A program made the position numbers and the translations under genes. A DNA stretch of 64,000 bases from Fragilaria radians. Its lineage: Eukaryota > Bacillariophyta > Fragilariophyceae > Fragilariales > Fragilariaceae. Numbering within the stretch: position 1 is the first letter of the stretch; each line of letters starts with the position of its first letter. The notes beneath the pieces are model-generated. The model was not told where the DNA came from, made no database searches, and saw nothing but the letters and a program-made list of their open reading frames with translations. Where the stretch lies: the NCBI GenBank assembly GCA_900642245.1, contig CAAAJI010000018.1, positions 229,912 to 293,911 on the forward strand. Reading direction: 5' to 3'. Shown here piece after piece: positions 54,873 to 64,000 of this stretch.

Positions 54873-55599
54873 ATGAAGGTATCCCTTTTCGTCCTCTCAA
54901 TTGGATCCACAAGTGCGTTTGGTCCAGTAGGATTCGGAGTTACTCCACGTGCTTCCCGGTCTGCTACAACATGTCTTCAAATGGCAGAAATTCGAGGTCC
55001 AACTGAAAAATCCAAGGAACTTCGATTTGGTTGGGACGGAACTACGGCACTAGGAGGTGCTGTTGTTGATTCCCAACCCGCTCGTATGCTAGAAGATATT
55101 CGGGCGGTAGGTGAAACCATCCCCGATGAGTGCGAGGTATTTAATGCCAATGTGGAGATGGACTCCGGTGATTTAAAGTTTGAAGATGTTATTGAACTCA
55201 TTGACACGCATTATGAATCTCAATTATTGGAATTTAAGAATGGAGACATGCTTAACAAGCAAGGTGAAAACGAGGGATCGTCCAAAATTTTGTCGTATGC
55301 AGCACTTTCCAACATGGACAAAGAAACGACACTCAAGGTTTGTTTATTTTATTTTCATCTAACATGCGTTACACTTCGGATTACTTTTCTCACATCATTT
55401 CCTATTGATCGTACTTTAGCTATGGGGTCAGTATTATAGAGAAGTTTTGGCTGACAAAGATGGAACATCACACCAAAACATCCGGAACTTCATGAAATAT
55501 GGATGGGAGGGCGTGCCTTTTGAAAACGGGATTGCTTTGACAAAGAAAGCTGTTGGAGATAGCGAATGGGACGCATTCGCTGAGTCATGGATTCCTTAA
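54873..55599 (+). CDS. HopJ-family protein, plastid-targeted
   Basis: Two exons, 54873-55337 and 55420-55599, across an 82-nt intron (GTTTGT to TTTAG, phase 0), give 214 aa. The start is the ATG at 54873; the frame begins at GTG upstream. Residues 1-15 are a signal peptide ending Ser-Thr-Ser-Ala before Phe-Gly-Pro, the Ala-Phe-Pro-type motif for import into the complex plastid. The mature part matches the HopJ family: Phe-Glu-Asp-Val-Ile-Glu-Leu-Ile-Asp, Tyr-x6-Phe-x-Asn-Gly, Asn-x-x-Gly-x-Asn-Glu-Gly-Ser-x-Lys-Ile, Trp-Gly-Gln-Tyr-Tyr-Arg-Glu-Val-Leu and His-Gln-Asn-Ile-Arg-Asn-Phe-Met-x-x-Gly-Trp. The name comes from a Pseudomonas secreted protein, but relatives are widespread in bacteria and algae and appear to be ordinary housekeeping proteins. 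The biochemical role is unknown. Confidence 0.85.
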
Positions 55600-56749
55600 G
55601 TAAAAACAGTAATCTTTCAATAGCTTTATTTCTTCCACTGTGAAAAGCCTTGTTAGTTCCATGCGATAACATTCGGAATTTATTTTTTTCGTCTAATTAC
55701 AATTTATTGACATAAAGCAAAGTGTAGATTTCATGCAATGATGTTGGAAACCAACCTGAAGCTATCGCAACAGGTAGACAAATGGAAGTTGACCGAAAAG
55801 ATGAATGCTTAAAGAAAACGTGGCATAAAGTCAAATGCCCAAGTGAATGTTGCGAAAGGAATTTGATGGAAGTGATGCAAAGACACTGACTAGACAAACG
55901 GACGGATGAGTCTTTGAGAAAAAGTTCATAAACTTAAAAAATGATTAGGTTATGAATTGGTGAGACATCTTGTTTAGTCCAAGATAATACTAGGCCCACC
56001 AAGTCAATGTGAAGCGATACTGTCATTTGTTGGAGATCAGAGGGAAATCATTTTTTGACGGTTTTTGCTCTTCGGTTAGATCCGACTCAATGGAAAGGGT
56101 ATTTGTAAAGAAATGGTGTGATTACTGCTCATAACTGCTATGTAACGAAGGTACAACTATTCTAGTTGACTTGTATAGGCTGTGACAAGTTCTATTTTTC
56201 ATGCTTAGGCCTTCTGTTCGTACAATCTGCCTGTTCCAGTCAGAAAGCTGGCGGGTATTTTTAGGATTAACATTGCAGGTATTCCAGGTGTGAACAATCC
56301 TTCGATATGCCACTTTTTGTCATTAGCATGTAACCTTACACAAATACTCCATGGCTTCTCTGTGACGTTTGTATCCTTACAAATATTGGTTTTCTATCTT
56401 TACAGGCTTTGTTTATGCTTTGACTTAATTCAAAGGTTTCAAAACGTTGCAAGGCATTCTTTTGACATGTTGCCATTTTGGCTTCTTAGGATGTTTTGAA
56501 ATGGAGCTATATCCTACTGTTGAGTGGTATATTCACAATTTGACAAATAAGAGGACTCGTTGTATTAGTACCAGTGGATGTGGAAATCATTGCAGACATC
56601 CATTGTTGTTTTGAGTCAAATGGTTCGCATTGAATCGTTGCAATTCTGTACCGAATTCTTTTTAATGTCATTTGGGTTAATGGTGCAATAATATTTCATA
56701 TTTCGCAGTTGTTTGTTACTGTTGTCGTTGTTGTTTGATTGGATCCAAT
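55600..56749. other. Non-coding stretch
   Basis: Intergenic region between two plus-strand genes; no supported gene, RNA or repeat. Confidence 0.6.
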
Positions 56750-58559
56750 ATGCCGAAACGGAGATCGTTCGCGTCCGCTTCGTCTTCCCCTTTTTCTGCG
56801 GTCTCAGTAGTATTGTTTTCCTTATTTGTGTTACTTCCCAATTTATTCTTCTTTTTGGGTAACGCAACTTCAACTGCTTCCGCTGAATCTATTGTCAACG
56901 AAGAACGAGATATACGTATTTTCAATCATGCAGGTGTCAAGATCGAACTCTATTGGATAAATCCTGATACACGAGAGGGTCATTTGATGACAGTGGCTGG
57001 TGTAGGATTGTATCACGGTGCTCAAATGCCACTTCAATCCTTTGTTGGACATGAGTTTGAAGTGAGAGAACTACCATCCATAGAAACAGGTCTTTGTCGA
57101 GGAGCAAACAGGAAGAGCAGCAGTAGTGACAACAACGAAGATAACGGCAATAGTATGGAAGGCCAATGTCAAATAGGTACATTCATTGTCACAACATATG
57201 ATGACCAAGGTGAGTGGCGAGAATCGAAGAATCCACACACACACAACAATATCGAGTTAGATCTATGCCTTAGATCTTTCTGTTATGTAGCAGTCATCTA
57301 GGCAGACATGCTGAATCCAAAATTATCGTCAATTTGATATCATGATTTTGTTATTTCTTATATATGACTCACACGCCTTGGAAACTTTTTATCAGTCATT
57401 ACTGTCAATCCTGGCATGGAAGTAGTCTTGACAGATACTTTCACTTCCTCTCAGAACAAGGCATCCGGTATAGTTGCGTCATGTCGTCAAGCCTTACAGA
57501 ACACCCTGTCGCAAGAATCATCTGCATTGGATCCTTTGAAATCTTTTGGAGACTGTGTTGCGAACGGTGTCACCCAGGAATTGTCCGATGCCACCGAAGA
57601 AGTCACTTTCCAAGCTCAAATTCGAACTTCGATGGCAGATTTGTTAGAAAACTATACATGCCTTGATGATAATGCCCCTACAACTCCTGAAATTCGAACA
57701 GAGATTTGGACATCCCGTGACGAGCAACATCTTGTCTACATACAACATGAACGACCGGACTCTCAAATTCATGTCATTTCCAACTTTATAACCGAAGACG
57801 AATGTCTCGCTGTTGAAAAGGAGGCAGCCAAAACTCTGCATAGAGCAGCTGTTGCTGACGGCAAAGGGGGCTCGGAGTATAGTACGAATCGTAAGGCAAT
57901 GCAAGCTGGCATTGTGGTAGAATGGGAGAAGGAAAAGGATGGTGATTTGATTGCTCAACTAAGTCGTAGAGTATATGATTATTCCAATCATGTTTTAAAT
58001 CTTAATATTCAAGAACACGGTCAAGAAGAACTCATGTCCATTCAATACTTTGGTAGAGGGCGGAATGATACAGAACCTGATAGATACATGCCGGTACGTT
58101 AACTTTTTGGCGCCACACTCGTTACACCAGATGTTATCATAATGATCCTTCTTCAAATATCTCATTTACCCTATTTCTTCTCTCTCTCTCTCTCTTTCTT
58201 TCATTCCATATCCCTTGTAGCACTGCGATGGGGATTGTACAGGTCTTCCTCACAAATTCGGTACTCGAATGGCTACCATGGTCATGTATTGCATTATTCC
58301 CGAAGAAGGTGGAGCAACTAATTTCCGTAATGCAGGAGTTCATATCCAACCAGAGGTAGGAAATGCTATATTCTTTTCTTACATGAATCCAATAACGAAG
58401 ATTATGGACACTGGCTTTACAGAACATTCTGGTTGTCCTGTCTTTGAAGGTGAAAAGAAGATTGTTACGCAATGGATTCGATACGGTGTCGACGATGATA
58501 ATCCCTGGGATTCCTACAATACACTTGGGGTCAAATACTCGGAAGAAAATGACTTTTGA
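56750..58559 (+). CDS. Prolyl 4-hydroxylase (2OG-Fe(II) oxygenase)
   Basis: Three exons, 56750-57209, 57396-58093 and 58221-58559, with GT-AG introns of 186 and 127 nt, give 498 aa. The second intron ends in a CT-repeat tract. The start is the ATG at 56750; the frame is open back to a TTG at 56735. Residues about 14-36 form a signal anchor, so the enzyme should sit in the ER/Golgi facing the lumen. Residues about 45-110 resemble the VHL-type beta domain found in front of some algal and protist hydroxylases (Ile-Phe-Asn-His-Ala-Gly, Tyr-Trp-Ile-Asn-Pro, Phe-x-Val-Arg-Glu). The catalytic part has iron ligands His387-x-Asp389 and His455 and the 2-oxoglutarate-binding Lys465, at the usual spacing. 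Expected reaction: hydroxylation of proline in secreted or wall proteins. A poly-Ser/Asn loop (57114-57155) separates the domains. Confidence 0.9.
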
Positions 58560-58787
58560 TGGTAGTTTTGATTTTATATCTATTCTATGAAACTGAAAGC
58601 AAATACCGCATGAGATGTTTTCAAACTACCGGAGTTGCGTACATGATAAATTAGTAGGTAATATTAGAGTTTCAAAAAGCTTTCAACAGTCACATCGACA
58701 TAATTGATAGCTGAAAACTAACTTTAGTGTGGGTATTTCGTTTTATCGTAAGAAAATAGAGTTACAACTTTCCGGTACAGATGACTA

Positions 58788-59933
58788 TTACAAATTTAAT
58801 TCCTCCCGACTTAAATCAAATAAAAATTCGTAAACATAATCGTCTGCCCAGGATTCACCAAATTTAGCCTTGAACATGGCATGAGCCGGATCTCGATTGG
58901 CAGAATAGACGTCGTAGGCCTTTTGTCGGTCTAATACATACTTTGTTTGTTCTGGATTCGGAGTTGCATTGTGCACCATTGTAACATAGGCTGACAAACA
59001 TTGCTGAAAGGCAGACCACAAATCTTCCTTCACAACGTTAGGATCCGTAAAGCGAGCAAAGAGCATGTGTTGAGAAAAGAATTGAGATTCGTCATAAAAA
59101 CGAGAACTCATCTTCCCCTGAAGGATTGGAAATTGCTTCCGAATGTTGGCAAGGACATGGTCGTCTTGATGGGAAGACCAAGACGATGAGGATTGACGAA
59201 AGTCATGTTCATGAATGGGTTGAAAGTCAATGACTGTCAAATGTTTCTTACCCGCATGGAATTGTAACAAATCAATACCCAGGACAGGTAAATCATATTC
59301 CAACGATGGATACCAAAGACTATTAAAGACTTGACCCTGAGGTCCTGCATCGTAATATGTCATACGTATCTTCCGAAAGTGTGAGGAGGAAAAGCTTAAA
59401 TTAGCAACTCGGACGTCATGACCCTTCGCTAGGGAAAAATCTCGTGTCCCAGCCTTATTGGTCGTGGGGGATAATTGTAAATCCTTCAAATGATGTTCCA
59501 TAAAGGAAATTTGATGATTCCAAAATGGCATAAATGTCAAATCTTGTGTAGGAACAATGGAATCTATCCATGGCATTCCAATCTGTTCTTGAGAAGTTCT
59601 CAAGACATGAGGATTTTGGTGTTGTCTCTGTTGTTGCGTCTTGTGATGACTGCTGCCTTGTCCGTTCCAAGAGATGAATGAATTTTGTAACGAATTTGTA
59701 TGGGTCAGAGGAGTCGAAAGAGGTCTCATAAACAAAGATTCTTCTCCCGAATCCATCGTGAGAAAATTCCTGCGATGTTGTGGTGAAGTATTCGTATGGC
59801 TTCTTCGTATACGACTGTTACGCCCCAACAGGGAGAGTGCGTGACCAAAGGAAATTCCATTATTCCCTGGTAGATGGACGTGTGACGAAAAGGAAACAAG
59901 CCATATTGATAAAGATAATATCAAAGTATTCAT
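58788..59933 (-). CDS. Ferredoxin-dependent bilin reductase (HY2 family)
   Basis: 381 aa, single exon, from the ATG at 59933; the frame is open to a TTG at 59945. Residues 1-17 are a signal-peptide-like segment followed by about 90 Ser/His/Gln/Arg-rich residues, consistent with plastid targeting. Family features: Pro-Trp-Ile-Asp near 121, Phe-Met-Pro-Phe-Trp-x-x-Gln (134-141), Tyr-Asp195-Ala-Gly followed by Gln-Val-x-Asn (201-204), Tyr213-Asp-Leu-Pro-Val-Leu-Gly, Val-Ile-Asp-Phe-Gln-Pro (234-239), Met-Leu-Phe-Ala-Arg-Phe (290-295) and Asp-Pro-Ala then Phe-Gly-x-x-Trp-Ala (348-363). Enzymes of this family reduce biliverdin or dihydrobiliverdin with electrons from ferredoxin, making bilins for phycobiliproteins or phytochromes. 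Whether this is PebA-, PebB- or HY2-like cannot be decided by eye. It lies tail to tail with the prolyl hydroxylase, 228 bp apart. Confidence 0.85.
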   Translation of the reverse strand: MNTLILSLSIWLVSFSSHVHLPGNNGISFGHALSLLGRNSRIRRSHTNTSPQHRRNFLTMDSGEESLFMRPLSTPLTHTNSLQNSFISWNGQGSSHHKTQQQRQHQNPHVLRTSQEQIGMPWIDSIVPTQDLTFMPFWNHQISFMEHHLKDLQLSPTTNKAGTRDFSLAKGHDVRVANLSFSSSHFRKIRMTYYDAGPQGQVFNSLWYPSLEYDLPVLGIDLLQFHAGKKHLTVIDFQPIHEHDFRQSSSSWSSHQDDHVLANIRKQFPILQGKMSSRFYDESQFFSQHMLFARFTDPNVVKEDLWSAFQQCLSAYVTMVHNATPNPEQTKYVLDRQKAYDVYSANRDPAHAMFKAKFGESWADDYVYEFLFDLSREELNL

Positions 59934-61834
59934 CTCTTGAGTCAATTTAGTAGTCGTGAACAGAAGAAAAATGAAGGATGGTGGATGAGAATTTAGAATG
60001 TCTTCTACTTTGGTTTTCTCCTTCTTTCGTTCTTCGGCTGACGGAAAATGAGTTTCCTAATTCCATATCCCAACATCGGTCGTGTGAAACCAACCCATAC
60101 GAATTCGGGACCTAACAATCGGTACTCACTCCTTCGCGGAGAGAGAATTCCTTACTGTTTGTCACGATCCCTATTCCAAAAACGTAGAGAAATCGTGGCA
60201 AAAATTTAGTTCCAGAAGTCCCATTCATTACCTACACTTCGCTCCTTTCCTAACTGTCAACCCCCCCCCCCCCCCTCTAGTCAAGTAGAAGAAATACTCA
60301 TCAAAGATAAAGGCTTGGACATTACCTTCCTGGAGAGTTTGACCCCTCAAGAGAAGGGTTTGTTGTTGATAGGGGGAGTGCAATCTTGATTTCAGTGGAA
60401 ATAAATAAATAGTACATGACAATTCCTACATGTTCACACCCAAGTTTTTACCATGGTAATAATTGCCAGGAAGATATCAATTTTGTTTGACACATTTTCA
60501 TTTTCCTGAGGTTGAACAGTGGTCTCATATATATATATACAAGAATAAGGGGCCTTTCAATGTTTTTGCCTGCACACTTTCTGGTTTTACTCCGTCATCT
60601 GCATTTTTCTCCCATCCTCTATTGCAAATTTATAGTTGTAGCCCATGTCTCTTCAACAACCCTTTTATTCTTTTCACAAATTGCTCAACTTTTCTTGCAA
60701 AAGTACAATCAGTGATTAATGACCTTATGTATTCTAAGGTTCATTGCCATTCTACTTTCCCCATATTGCAGTTTTTACTCAATGCATTAACTACCACAGA
60801 ATTTTAACTTTAACTTACCCAACATCTCATTAAACAAACAATCAGTATCACTTTTCTCAATACATTAAGTCAGTATTTTCTAAAGATATTACAACTTCGA
60901 TTCAGTTACTTTGGCAGGCCACAGGGCAATCTGCCGGTTCTTCATGTGGCATTTTAACTACTTTTAAACAAAGGAATCTTCAAGGTATGCAATTAAATTT
61001 ATTGACAAAAAATCATGGTAGGCAATACACTACGGCCACTTTATCTTCATCAATAATAGGGCTACCTTTCGCAGCATCTCCTTGAATAATATTTATGATA
61101 CAACAGAATATGTTGCTAACCATTCTGTCAGCCCATTACGTAAATGTTTGGGAAGAACAATCAAAGATAAATTTCCAATCCAATTGGTCACTATCAAAGT
61201 TCATGAAACGGTTGAAAATGAATTATACAGAAGGAAAAGTCACAAATGATATCAATCAAGAACACATGAATATTGACATAGATTAATGAACGAGTATTTG
61301 TTGAATCACAATTTATCCTGATTGATAACTTTTTGTCGAGATATTATCATATGCCGAAACGAGGCAATTTTAAAAATGATAATTGAAGTCAGACATGTCA
61401 GTGTACTCTTCATTTTCCTTACTATACATATAAGTCGACAAAGTAAATCGTTGTGAACGCCTATGAAAGAAATTAAGAAACCATAATTTCATTCATACAC
61501 ATGCAATCTACATCTACAGAACGTATCTATATCCATCCTAATAATAAGTTTTTAAAATCTATTTTACTGGATTTCGAGAGACAAAATGTAATGATAGAAA
61601 CATTTTAATAGCTTAATACAGACAAGCTTGCTTCCCGATAAATCCCCGTCTAATCTTTTTAATCGCTGTGAGCGAGTACATGCACTTTTAGACATCATTG
61701 GTTTCCCATAATGGGATTAATTTTTTGTCAACACACCTTTAGCGGTGGAAATGTAATCTCATTTCGTTGGTTGTATAATTTTCTAACAATACACTCTCAA
61801 AGAATCCATCCATTCGAATGGCTGCTAACGAAAT
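59934..61834. other. Non-coding stretch
   Basis: About 1.9 kb between two minus-strand genes. It contains a 15-nt C run (60261-60275) and a short TA repeat near 60525. Frames at 60463-60807 and 61095-61286 show no domain. Nothing else recognised. Confidence 0.6.
60261..60275. repeat. Poly-C run, 15 nt
   Basis: Uninterrupted C homopolymer in intergenic DNA upstream of the bilin reductase, the second such run in the window. Length may be a sequencing estimate. Confidence 0.85.
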
Positions 61835-64000
61835 TCACATGTGAGGGTGGTATTTTACTTGATCATTCTGAGTAGAGTCGTAATAATTATGAACTGGATC
61901 GAAGTAAGGCTGCTGGTTCATAATTCCGTTAACATTACCCTGGTAAACATTATGAACTTGATTTGGGTTAGATCCGTAGCGCGGAACTTGATGTGGATGA
62001 TTCGTCATTGATGATGAAGGTTGAATCGAAGCTGGAGGTGGGGGATGTTTGCGCTGTTGCCCCTTACTCTGGCTATACAATTCCTCTGGGGGTCCGATCG
62101 CTGTAGGAGTGAAGTTTGGGAAGCGACGGCAAATCTTCGCCATGATTCTCCGACCCCCCGCAGTGTTTCGCATACCTCCATTACGTTGGCCATGATTGGA
62201 ACCAGGTTGTGGAGTAATGAGATGAGGCCTCATGGCCTCCACAAGATTGATGGCCTGAGAATGAGTGGCAACAGACAGAGCACGCTGCACAACATAGTTT
62301 CCGAACGGATCCATCATCAATTCTCGGATTCGTTCGGTGTCGCTAAGCTCTTGAAGATACATCGCCTTGATTCTATCGCTTGCACGTTCCAAGCATTTCT
62401 CCATTACATTGGAACTGAACTTTTGGATGGCCAGTAAGCAAACTTTACCAGCTACACTTTCGCAAACTGCATGCACGTCCTCGTCACCGCAGACATCCAA
62501 GACGTACTGAACGACGTAGTTTCCATATGCATCTTGCATTAGCTCTAAAGATTTTTGAACGATGCGGCGAACCAAGTGCGACCTTGCCTCTGTCGGTGGA
62601 GAATCAAGACACCTCTGAATCACGCAACATCCATGACGATGGCGGGCAACATCACTGACGCTGTTCGCTACAGCATCAAAAACAAATCTAGAGTGAGAAT
62701 GACCGAGTTTTAGCAAGATTCGCTGAATAACATGGTTTCCATGACTGTCGATGCAAAGTCGAGCAGCAGCGGGACTGAGGGCTGCTGTCAATATCTCAGC
62801 GGCGTTTCCATGAATTGAGTCCCTAATTTCAGGAAATTGAGACTCGTCCATGGCACATAACTCCACTACTTTCTGTACACTACGAGTCCCATGCAAATTA
62901 AGACTTGCATTTACAAGTCTTGGTGCGACACTTTGAATCAACATAATTCTTTCTTGTGGAGTAATTTTTTCCAAGATTTTCTGGAAAAGGTAATTACCGA
63001 AGGGGTCTATCATGGCTTCGCCCCAGAAAGAGATTCCTTCATTGAGGATTACTGTCGCAGCCATGGGTCCTTCCTCGTCTAAGGCCTGTTGGAGAAGTCT
63101 GCATCCTACTTGATCACGCGAGAGGCGACGAACGTGGCCTAGAAGAGATTCGAGAGGAGGACGTTGAGCCGCAGAATAAAGAGACGCTATAACATCGCAG
63201 CTTCCATTCAAGGAATGAGTAGGCGATCCAGCCCCTGTTGACCCAATGCGGGAAATATTGGAAGCCACATAATCATCGGCTGGGATTATGCCCCCAGCAG
63301 CATTCGCTCGATTCATTTCGAGGGGGAATGGATTCTTCAACTCCGAGGGACGGGAATAGTTTTGTGGTCCTTCCCAAGATTGCGAAGATCGGTTTGCTTG
63401 CATGGATGGTGAGGTAAAATTTGGAGAGATTGATGTTGGTAGAACCATCACTGGTTGATTGGTATTGTCAGGTTCCTGGTGAAAGGATGAAGGCAACACG
63501 TACGACTGTGAACCAGTTACAGGTCCTGCAACTGATCCACCTCCTGGTGCCACGTGAAGCATGTGCACGGCTTGAAGCATTTGTCCTCTCCCGTCTGGAG
63601 TGGGTACAGCCATGTATAGAACCTGTGGAACTGATGGAGAAGGTACGATATGAGGATTTGAGTGCTGCATGAATTGGTCTATACAGATTGGAGCTTGTGT
63701 GAGTTGGTTGGTGAACGGAGACTGCTGATGATGTAGCTGCTGTTGAGGTGGAATTTTCTCCTGATTCTGTTGAAAGAACTGGTCCATACCTTTGGAAGGA
63801 GGATATTGTAACATTGGAGACATCACAGGGTTTGATTGTTGGAATTGCATATTATTAATTCCTAAAAGAGTGTTATTATTAGTCGTGGACATGGACGCAC
63901 CGGTACGATGAGTTTCCGTCCCTCCAGGATATCCTTGAAAAGTTTGAATATTACCATAGAGACCTCCTCGTTCATTGTTGTAACCTCCAAAGATGGAAGG
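61835..64000 (-). CDS. Pumilio-family RNA-binding protein (5' partial)
   Basis: The gene runs off the right edge. The first ATG seen in the window is at 63892, but the frame stays open for the remaining 36 codons with Gly/Tyr/Asn-rich sequence like the rest of the N-terminus, so the true start lies beyond 64000. The N-terminal region is Gln/Pro/Asn-rich and disordered. It is followed by eight Pumilio repeats (about 63130 down to 62200) with base-contact triplets, in order, Cys-Arg/Gln, Asn-Tyr/Gln, Thr-Arg/Gln, Asn-His/Gln, Cys-Cys/Gln, Asn-Tyr/Gln, Ser-Asn/Glu and Asn-Tyr/Gln. This is the PUM1 pattern, which predicts binding to UGUAUAUA-like sites in mRNA 3' UTRs; repeat 5 has Cys where Arg normally stacks. 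Family members repress or destabilise mRNAs in the cytoplasm. The tail is Pro/Gln/Asn-rich. No intron is seen in this part. Confidence 0.9.
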   Translation of the reverse strand, partial: PSIFGGYNNERGGLYGNIQTFQGYPGGTETHRTGASMSTTNNNTLLGINNMQFQQSNPVMSPMLQYPPSKGMDQFFQQNQEKIPPQQQLHHQQSPFTNQLTQAPICIDQFMQHSNPHIVPSPSVPQVLYMAVPTPDGRGQMLQAVHMLHVAPGGGSVAGPVTGSQSYVLPSSFHQEPDNTNQPVMVLPTSISPNFTSPSMQANRSSQSWEGPQNYSRPSELKNPFPLEMNRANAAGGIIPADDYVASNISRIGSTGAGSPTHSLNGSCDVIASLYSAAQRPPLESLLGHVRRLSRDQVGCRLLQQALDEEGPMAATVILNEGISFWGEAMIDPFGNYLFQKILEKITPQERIMLIQSVAPRLVNASLNLHGTRSVQKVVELCAMDESQFPEIRDSIHGNAAEILTAALSPAAARLCIDSHGNHVIQRILLKLGHSHSRFVFDAVANSVSDVARHRHGCCVIQRCLDSPPTEARSHLVRRIVQKSLELMQDAYGNYVVQYVLDVCGDEDVHAVCESVAGKVCLLAIQKFSSNVMEKCLERASDRIKAMYLQELSDTERIRELMMDPFGNYVVQRALSVATHSQAINLVEAMRPHLITPQPGSNHGQRNGGMRNTAGGRRIMAKICRRFPNFTPTAIGPPEELYSQSKGQQRKHPPPPASIQPSSSMTNHPHQVPRYGSNPNQVHNVYQGNVNGIMNQQPYFDPVHNYYDSTQNDQVKYHPHM

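Noticed and set aside
54873..55599. HopJ gene as recent transfer of a pathogen effector
   Set aside because: It has an intron, a diatom plastid signal and base composition like its neighbours, and the family is widespread outside pathogens.
1..64000. tRNA, rRNA, spliceosomal RNA or CRISPR array
   Set aside because: I looked for B-box-like sequences, U6-like cores and regular short repeats on both strands and found nothing convincing; a covariance-model search would be decisive.

Overview
The window looks like nuclear DNA of a diatom or a close ochrophyte relative. The genes are eukaryotic: AT-rich, mostly intron-poor, with short GT-AG introns of 64 to about 190 nt (one apparent intron is 360 nt). 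Four features point to diatoms. One gene has a DUF6824 domain, one is a stand-alone protein with three helicase-associated repeats, one protein has a signal peptide ending in a TSAFGP plastid motif, and there is a decayed Copia-type retrotransposon. No bacterial operon, CRISPR array, rRNA or tRNA was seen.

Layout. Positions 1-6100 are mostly non-coding and hold one DUF6824 gene on the minus strand. At 6119-6744 there is a short element with 37-nt terminal inverted repeats around a single ORF that resembles the C-terminal part of a hAT transposase. From 7090 to 29400 the window is dominated by long coiled-coil proteins: 450 aa, 2118 aa (two exons), 1586 aa, then a group of 269, 574 and 524 aa. 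They are interrupted by the Copia remnant around an assembly gap (16481-16945) and by a DUF1517/FLAP1-like plastid protein. From 31036 to 42165 lie a vacuolar sorting receptor, a copine with an unusual C-terminal tail, another coiled-coil protein, and a RING plus coiled-coil protein with TRAIP-like architecture. A second, shorter RING paralogue lies at 47646, with the three-repeat helicase-associated-domain gene between them. From 50169 to the right edge are a Cys-rich membrane protein, an EXS-domain (XPR1/ERD1-like) membrane protein, a plastid HopJ-family protein, a three-exon prolyl 4-hydroxylase, a ferredoxin-dependent bilin reductase and a Pumilio RNA-binding protein cut by the window edge.

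There is no single pathway. The most unusual feature is the coiled-coil neighbourhood, which contains at least one clear pair of local paralogues (24922-25731 and 27826-29400) and one possible pair (7090-8442 and 8559-14979). The two RING genes form a second local family. Three genes are probably plastid-directed (FLAP1-like, HopJ-like, bilin reductase), and three act in or along the secretory or endomembrane system (sorting receptor, prolyl hydroxylase, EXS protein). All functional calls rest on recognised motifs read by eye; no database search was possible.
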